A DNA stretch of 35,009 nucleotides from DATHXC01 sp035459965. GTDB taxonomy: Bacteria; Pseudomonadota; Gammaproteobacteria; Burkholderiales; Methylophilaceae. The position numbers were made by a program, and so were the translations under genes. Positions 31,061-35,009 of this stretch are shown here, one piece after another. Location of the stretch: NCBI GenBank assembly GCA_035459965.1, contig DATHXC010000006.1, forward strand, positions 1 to 35,009, given 5' to 3'. Under the pieces are notes generated by a model that had not been told where the DNA came from, ran no database searches, and was given only the letters and a program-made list of their open reading frames with translations. Numbering within the stretch: the first letter of the stretch is position 1; each line of letters opens with the position of its first letter.

Positions 31061-32344
31061 ATGCAAAAATATCTGACTGATGTACTGGGCTGGGTAGACG
31101 ATCGCTTTCCGCTGACCTCTAATCTGAAGGCACATTTAACCGAATATTACGCGCCTAAGAATTTCAATTTCTGGTATTTCTTTGGGTCGTTGGCTTTGAT
31201 GGTGTTGGTGCTGCAAATTGTTACCGGCATTTTCCTCACGATGAACTACAAGCCAGATGCTGAGCTGGCATTTGCTTCTGTCGAATACATCATGCGCGAT
31301 GTTTCTTGGGGCTGGCTGATACGCTATATGCACTCCACAGGCGCCTCCATGTTTTTCGTGGTGGTGTACCTGCATATGTTCCGTGGGCTGATTTACGGTT
31401 CCTACCGTACTCCGCGTGAGCTGATCTGGCTGTTTGGCGTCGGTATTTTCCTTGCGTTGATGGGCGAGGCTTTCTTTGGGTACCTCTTGCCATGGGGTCA
31501 GATGTCGTTCTGGGGTGCACAGGTAATTATCAATCTGTTCAGTTCTATCCCCTTTATCGGCCCCGATATTTCATTGTGGTTGCGTGGTGATTTCATGGTG
31601 TCGGATGCTACGCTGAATCGCTTCTTTGCTTTTCACGTCATTGCCTTGCCGCTGGTATTGCTAGGCCTGGTTGCTGCTCACTTGATTGCCTTGCATGAAG
31701 TGGGATCGAATAATCCAGACGGTGTTGAAATTAAAAAACACAAGGATCCAGTGACGCATATTCCGTTGGATGGCATCCCGTTTCACCCCTATTACACTGT
31801 GAAAGATTTGGTTGGTGTTTCGGTGTTCCTGATAGTGTTCTCGGCGATTATTTTCTTTGCGCCGGAGATGGGTGGCTATTTCCTGGAGGCAAACAACTTC
31901 ATACCCGCTAACCCATTTAAGACGCCACCGCATATTGCGCCTGTTTGGTACTTTACCCCTTACTACTCAATCTTGCGTGCTGTGCCGCCAATTTTGAATT
32001 CGCAATTCCCGGGCGTTGCTGCGATGGGTTTGTCGGTGGTGATCTTTGCCCTGCTGCCATGGCTTGATCGTAGTCCGGTAAAGTCCATCCGCTATCGTGG
32101 TGCATTGTATAAAAAATGGCTGGCTGCGTTTGTGATTAGTTTCCTGATCCTGGGTTATCTCGGCACAGAGCCTTCTAATCTCTGGGGTCAGTTTGATCCT
32201 GGAACCTTTATCTTGGGTGGTGCTGATCGTGCCACGGTAGTCGCACGGATATTTACTGCTATCTACTTCGCGTTCTTTGTTCTGATGCCGTGGTACAGCA
32301 AAAAAGACAAAACCAAGCCAGTGCCAGAAAGGGTGACAGGATAA
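31061..32344 (+). CDS. petB: cytochrome b of the bc1 complex
   Basis: This is the transmembrane diheme b subunit with quinol oxidation and reduction sites. The ATG at 31061 gives 427 residues. Conserved parts are WYFFGSLALMVLVLQIVTG, HSTGASMFFVVVYLHMFRG, GYLLPWGQMSFWGAQV, FFAFHVIALP and the PDNP-like SNNPDG loop. The Qo motif P-E-W is replaced in register by a FKTPPHIAPVWYFTPYY segment, normal for bacterial sequences. The frame is open upstream to 31031, inside petA, but ATG 31061 sits one base after the petA stop and fits the family start. Confidence 0.96.
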   Translation: MQKYLTDVLGWVDDRFPLTSNLKAHLTEYYAPKNFNFWYFFGSLALMVLVLQIVTGIFLTMNYKPDAELAFASVEYIMRDVSWGWLIRYMHSTGASMFFVVVYLHMFRGLIYGSYRTPRELIWLFGVGIFLALMGEAFFGYLLPWGQMSFWGAQVIINLFSSIPFIGPDISLWLRGDFMVSDATLNRFFAFHVIALPLVLLGLVAAHLIALHEVGSNNPDGVEIKKHKDPVTHIPLDGIPFHPYYTVKDLVGVSVFLIVFSAIIFFAPEMGGYFLEANNFIPANPFKTPPHIAPVWYFTPYYSILRAVPPILNSQFPGVAAMGLSVVIFALLPWLDRSPVKSIRYRGALYKKWLAAFVISFLILGYLGTEPSNLWGQFDPGTFILGGADRATVVARIFTAIYFAFFVLMPWYSKKDKTKPVPERVTG

Positions 32345-33057
32345 TGAGGAAGTTACTATTAGTGCTGGGCTTGTCACTGTCTTCATTAGTTTGGGCTAAC
32401 GAGGGTGTCAAGCTGGATCATGCCCCCATAGACCCGAATAATCAGGCCAGCTTGCAACGTGGCGCCAAGATGTTTGTAAATTACTGCCTGAGCTGTCATA
32501 GCGCTGCATACATGCGTTACAACCGTCTTGCGGATATCGGTCTGACTGAGGCGCAGATCAAGGGTAACCTGATGTTTGCGGGCGAGAAGGTTGGCGACAC
32601 CATGACCATCGCCATGAATAAGAAAGACGCGAAGGCCTGGTTTGGTGCTGCTCCTCCTGATTTATCAGTGCAGGCACGCGCCTATGCAAATGGCGGTGAC
32701 TGGCTGTATACCTATCTGCGTGGTTTCTATCGCGATGATACGCGCCCAACAGGCTGGAATAACACCGTCTACGATAAGGTAGCCATGCCACATGCGCTCT
32801 GGCAGCTGCAAGGCCAGCAAATCCTGAAGGTGGATGAAAAGACTGAGACGCATACGCTGGTTCTGGATAAACCTGGCAGTATGTCGCCGGCTCAATATGA
32901 TGAGGCAGTGGCCGACCTAGTGAATTATCTCGTATACATGGGAGAGCCTGCCAAAAACAAGCGCATGCATTTAGGGCTTATTGTCTTATTGTTTTTAGGA
33001 TTGATGTTTGTGTTGACGTATTACCTCAAAAAAGAATACTGGAAAGACATCCATTAA
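32344..33057 (+). CDS. petC: cytochrome c1 of the bc1 complex
   Basis: This is the haem c subunit that passes electrons from the Rieske protein to soluble cytochromes such as c4. The ATG at 32344 overlaps the petB stop (TAATG) and gives 237 residues. A signal peptide MRKLLLVLGLSLSSLVWA comes first. The haem site CLSCH (48-52) and the PPDLS and MPHALW segments with the axial Met region follow. A C-terminal membrane anchor (GLIVLLFLGLMFVLTYYL) completes it. Confidence 0.96.
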   Translation: MRKLLLVLGLSLSSLVWANEGVKLDHAPIDPNNQASLQRGAKMFVNYCLSCHSAAYMRYNRLADIGLTEAQIKGNLMFAGEKVGDTMTIAMNKKDAKAWFGAAPPDLSVQARAYANGGDWLYTYLRGFYRDDTRPTGWNNTVYDKVAMPHALWQLQGQQILKVDEKTETHTLVLDKPGSMSPAQYDEAVADLVNYLVYMGEPAKNKRMHLGLIVLLFLGLMFVLTYYLKKEYWKDIH

Positions 33058-33068
33058 AATCACACCTT

Positions 33069-33111
33069 AGCGGGAGGCATTGCTTTCAGCATGCCTCCCG
33101 CTTTGTTTTTT
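33069..33111 (+). terminator. rho-independent terminator after petABC
   Basis: A 12-bp perfect stem (33069-33080 with 33091-33102, GC-rich) has a 10-base loop and is followed by a run of seven Ts. Confidence 0.93.
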
Positions 33112-33134
33112 AGCTAGCAGGGAAACAAATTATT

Positions 33135-33734
33135 ATGATGACACTATATTCAGGCACCACCGATCCTTACAGCCATCGCTGCCGCATTGTTCTTTTTGAA
33201 AAGGGCATGGATTTTCAGGTGATTGATGTAGATCTTGCCAATAAGCCAGAAGATCTGGCAGTTATCAATCCGCATAACGAAGTGCCAGTGCTTGTAGAGC
33301 GTGATTTAGTGCTGCAGCAAGCCAATATCATCAATGAGTATATTGATGAGCGCTTTCCGCATCCACAGCTGATGCCTGCTGATCCGGTAATGCGTGCCCG
33401 TGCCCGTTTGTTTCTGTACAACTTTGAGGAGCAGTTGTTTTCTCAAATCAAGGATGTTGAGTCAGACAATCAAAAAGTAGCAGATAAAGCGCGTGCCATC
33501 ATCCGTGATAATTTGACGCAAATTGTGCCGCTTTTTAGTAAGCAACAATATATTTTAGGTGATGAATTTTCTATGCTGGATGTAGCAATAGCGCCCCTTC
33601 TGTGGAGATTGGGTCACTACGGCATCGAGTTGCCTAAGCAAGCTGCCCCTTTACTCAAGTACGCAGAACGTATATTCTCTCGCCCGGCTTACATTGAAGC
33701 GATGACGCCATCAGAAAAAGCGATGCGCAGGTAG
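33135..33734 (+). CDS. sspA: stringent starvation protein A homologue (GST fold)
   Basis: SspA is an RNA polymerase-associated regulator with a glutathione S-transferase fold but no GST activity. The 199-residue protein has the N-terminal thioredoxin-like domain (LYSGTTDPYSHRCRIVLFEKG, with NPHNEVPVLVERDLVL). The EYIDERFPHPQLMPADP linker and an all-helical C-terminal domain follow. Two Met codons (33135, 33138) are possible starts after AGGGA. It follows the petABC terminator and precedes sspB, the common betaproteobacterial arrangement. Confidence 0.93.
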   Translation: MMTLYSGTTDPYSHRCRIVLFEKGMDFQVIDVDLANKPEDLAVINPHNEVPVLVERDLVLQQANIINEYIDERFPHPQLMPADPVMRARARLFLYNFEEQLFSQIKDVESDNQKVADKARAIIRDNLTQIVPLFSKQQYILGDEFSMLDVAIAPLLWRLGHYGIELPKQAAPLLKYAERIFSRPAYIEAMTPSEKAMRR

Positions 33735-33772
33735 TTTGATAGCGGCCAAGCTGAACACAAGGACGCGTTTGC

Positions 33773-34216
33773 ATGAGTGAATTGCTCTCCACAAAGCCGT
33801 ATATGATTCGCGCAATCCATGAGTGGTGCGTGGATAATGGCCTGACACCACATTTGCTGGTGGCGGTAAATGCGCAAACGCGAGTGCCGGCTGGATATGT
33901 AAAAGATGGCGAAATTGTGCTAAATCTTAATTATTCCGCAACAAAAGATTTGCATATTGGCGCAGAAGCGATTACATTCTCGGCGCGCTTCAGCGGTGTA
34001 TCGAATAATTTGTATGTGCCGATAGAAGCGGTACGCGGTGTATATGCCCGTGAAAACGGACAAGGCATGTTTTTTGAGGTTGAAGCTACAACTTCTGAAA
34101 AAGTTGGCGAAAGAAGCAGCACTCAGGAAATTGCGGGCGAAACAGAAGGCTCAGCGGTTGAGTCTGAAGAAAAGCAAAAGGCAGTGAAAAAACCAACGTT
34201 AAAATTGGTAAAATAA
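33773..34216 (+). CDS. sspB: ClpXP protease specificity-enhancing factor SspB
   Basis: SspB is an adaptor that delivers ssrA-tagged peptides to ClpXP. The 147-residue protein has the conserved dimeric core: STKPYMIRAIHEWCVDNGLTP, then NLNYSATKDL, FSARFSG and PIEAVRGVYARENGQGM. A flexible acidic/Lys tail ends in PTLKLVK, which resembles the C-terminal ClpX-binding module. It lies 38 bp after sspA. Confidence 0.95.
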   Translation: MSELLSTKPYMIRAIHEWCVDNGLTPHLLVAVNAQTRVPAGYVKDGEIVLNLNYSATKDLHIGAEAITFSARFSGVSNNLYVPIEAVRGVYARENGQGMFFEVEATTSEKVGERSSTQEIAGETEGSAVESEEKQKAVKKPTLKLVK

Positions 34217-34258
34217 TAAAAGCAGTACTTGTTTCATTTTAAGTTTGTTTTCAAACCT

Positions 34259-34334
34259 GCCGGATTAGCTCAGTTGGTAGAGCAGCGCACTTGTAATGCG
34301 AAGGTCGTCAGTTCGATTCCGACATCCGGCACCA
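34259..34334 (+). tRNA. thrU: tRNA-Thr(TGT)
   Basis: This is a 76-nt cloverleaf with acceptor GCCGGAT/ATCCGGC, the T-loop GTTCGATTC and encoded CCA (34332-34334). The anticodon TGT at 34292-34294 reads ACA. It is first of four tRNAs ahead of tuf, in the same order as thrU-tyrU-glyT-thrT-tufB of E. coli. Confidence 0.97.
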
Positions 34335-34411
34335 TCTATTTAGTTCTCAGTAATAGCCACGATTACGTTTGACACCCGGTCAAAAAATCAGCATAATCTT
34401 GGGTTCGGTTT

Positions 34412-34498
<87 letters not shown>

Positions 34499-34579
34499 AA
34501 GTGATTTTGTAGTGTTTGGAGCCAGGTGAGGGCTATACGCTGGCCAAGCTGGCTACCTGGATTCTAGGGCTAGCTCGAT

Positions 34580-34653
34580 GCGGGTGTAGCTCAATGGTAG
34601 AGCAGAAGTTTTCCAAACTTATGACGAGGGTTCGATTCCCTTCACCCGCTCCA
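34580..34653 (+). tRNA. glyT: tRNA-Gly(TCC)
   Basis: This is a 74-nt cloverleaf with acceptor GCGGGTG/CACCCGC, discriminator T and encoded CCA. The anticodon TCC at 34612-34614 reads GGA. Confidence 0.96.
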
Positions 34654-34709
34654 TATCAAGAATTTGTAAGTCAGTAGTTGGGCAGTTGGTGTTAATAAAT
34701 TTAGTAAGC

Positions 34710-34784
<75 letters not shown>

Positions 34785-34790
34785 TGAGAT

Positions 34791-34849
34791 TGGTGCAGGG
34801 TTTGAAGAGTGCACCACCACTTAACTTGATAGGGCCTTAATTTTAAGGC
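34791..34849 (+). promoter_or_regulatory. hairpins between tRNA-Thr and tuf
   Basis: TGGTGCA (34791-34797) pairs with TGCACCA (34810-34816). A second palindrome, GCCTTAATTTTAAGGC, lies at 34834-34849. These sit where the tRNA-tuf transcript must be processed and could guide RNA cleavage or protect the tuf 5' end. The function is inferred from position only. Confidence 0.4.
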
Positions 34850-34868
34850 TAGGTTAAAGGATACGGTT

Positions 34869-35009
34869 ATGGCAAAAGGTAAATTTGAACGGACGAAGCC
34901 ACACGTTAACGTGGGGACTATTGGTCACGTGGATCATGGTAAGACGACATTAACGGCAGCGATCACCACCATTCTGTCAAAGAAGTTTGGTGGCGAAGCT
35001 AAAGCTTAC
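34869..35009 (+). CDS. tuf: elongation factor Tu, 5' part
   Basis: The first 47 codons are present and run off the window edge. The sequence starts MAKGKFERTKPHVNVG and has the G1 loop GHVDHGKTT. EF-Tu delivers aminoacyl-tRNA to the ribosome. An AAAGGA ribosome-binding site precedes the ATG. Location after the four-tRNA cluster corresponds to tufB of E. coli. Confidence 0.97.
   Translation, partial: MAKGKFERTKPHVNVGTIGHVDHGKTTLTAAITTILSKKFGGEAKAY

Overview
The window reads as chromosome of an obligate or restricted methylotroph of the betaproteobacterial family Methylophilaceae (Methylotenera/Methylophilus-like). The main evidence is a 3-hexulose-6-phosphate synthase gene (hps, ribulose monophosphate formaldehyde fixation) inside a betaproteobacterial-style his gene cluster. 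Supporting signs are the mlaFEDCB–ibaG–murA–his–hinT–tatABC gene order, a PEP-CTERM protein, ResB/CcsB (System II) cytochrome c maturation and a moderate base composition. The genus is an inference from gene content; no search was run.

Layout. 1-2366: 3' end of a PEP-CTERM exported protein, a 37-residue lipoprotein gene, ttcA and a pteridine-reductase-like SDR gene on the minus strand. 2437-5136: a MidA-family methyltransferase, a foldback repeat, trmB, and engB converging on trmB with a 42-nt overlap. 5264-9205: a diheme cytochrome c4 followed by resB and ccsB. 9224-11922: an orphan membrane histidine kinase divergent from a lone type IV pilin-like gene that has a candidate sigma-54 promoter. 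11984-18865: the outer-membrane lipid asymmetry operon mlaFEDCB, an ABC-2 exporter pair, ibaG, a CGFS glutaredoxin and murA. 18868-26590: hisGDC, then hps with its own promoter, structured leader and terminator, then hisBHAFIE. 26587-28342: hinT and tatABC. 28360-29526: a DegS/DegQ-like protease on the minus strand. 29579-33111: a Nif3-family gene and petABC (cytochrome bc1) with a terminator. 33135-34216: sspA and sspB. 34259-35009: tRNA-Thr(TGT), tRNA-Tyr(GTA), tRNA-Gly(TCC), tRNA-Thr(GGT) and the start of tuf.

How the genes work together. hps condenses formaldehyde with ribulose 5-phosphate and is probably one of the most highly expressed genes here, judging by its promoter, strong ribosome-binding site and GCT/GTT-rich codon use. 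Tat export is physically close to petA, whose Rieske product carries a Tat-like N-terminus. ResB/CcsB would attach haem to the cytochrome c4 and cytochrome c1 encoded nearby. Mla, MurA and the ABC exporter form an envelope block.

Most of the window is conserved housekeeping sequence, and I found no convincing undescribed multi-gene system. No intergenic gap without a gene exceeds about 300 bases. The longest are 10964-11197 (pilin promoter region), 21903-22093 (hps promoter and leader), 22775-22963 (hps terminator and hisB upstream region) and 3607-3789 (foldback repeat). The points most worth a second look are the self-contained hps unit inside the his cluster, the unusual C-terminal tail of Hps, the pilin/kinase pair, the foldback element and the tiny lipoprotein.
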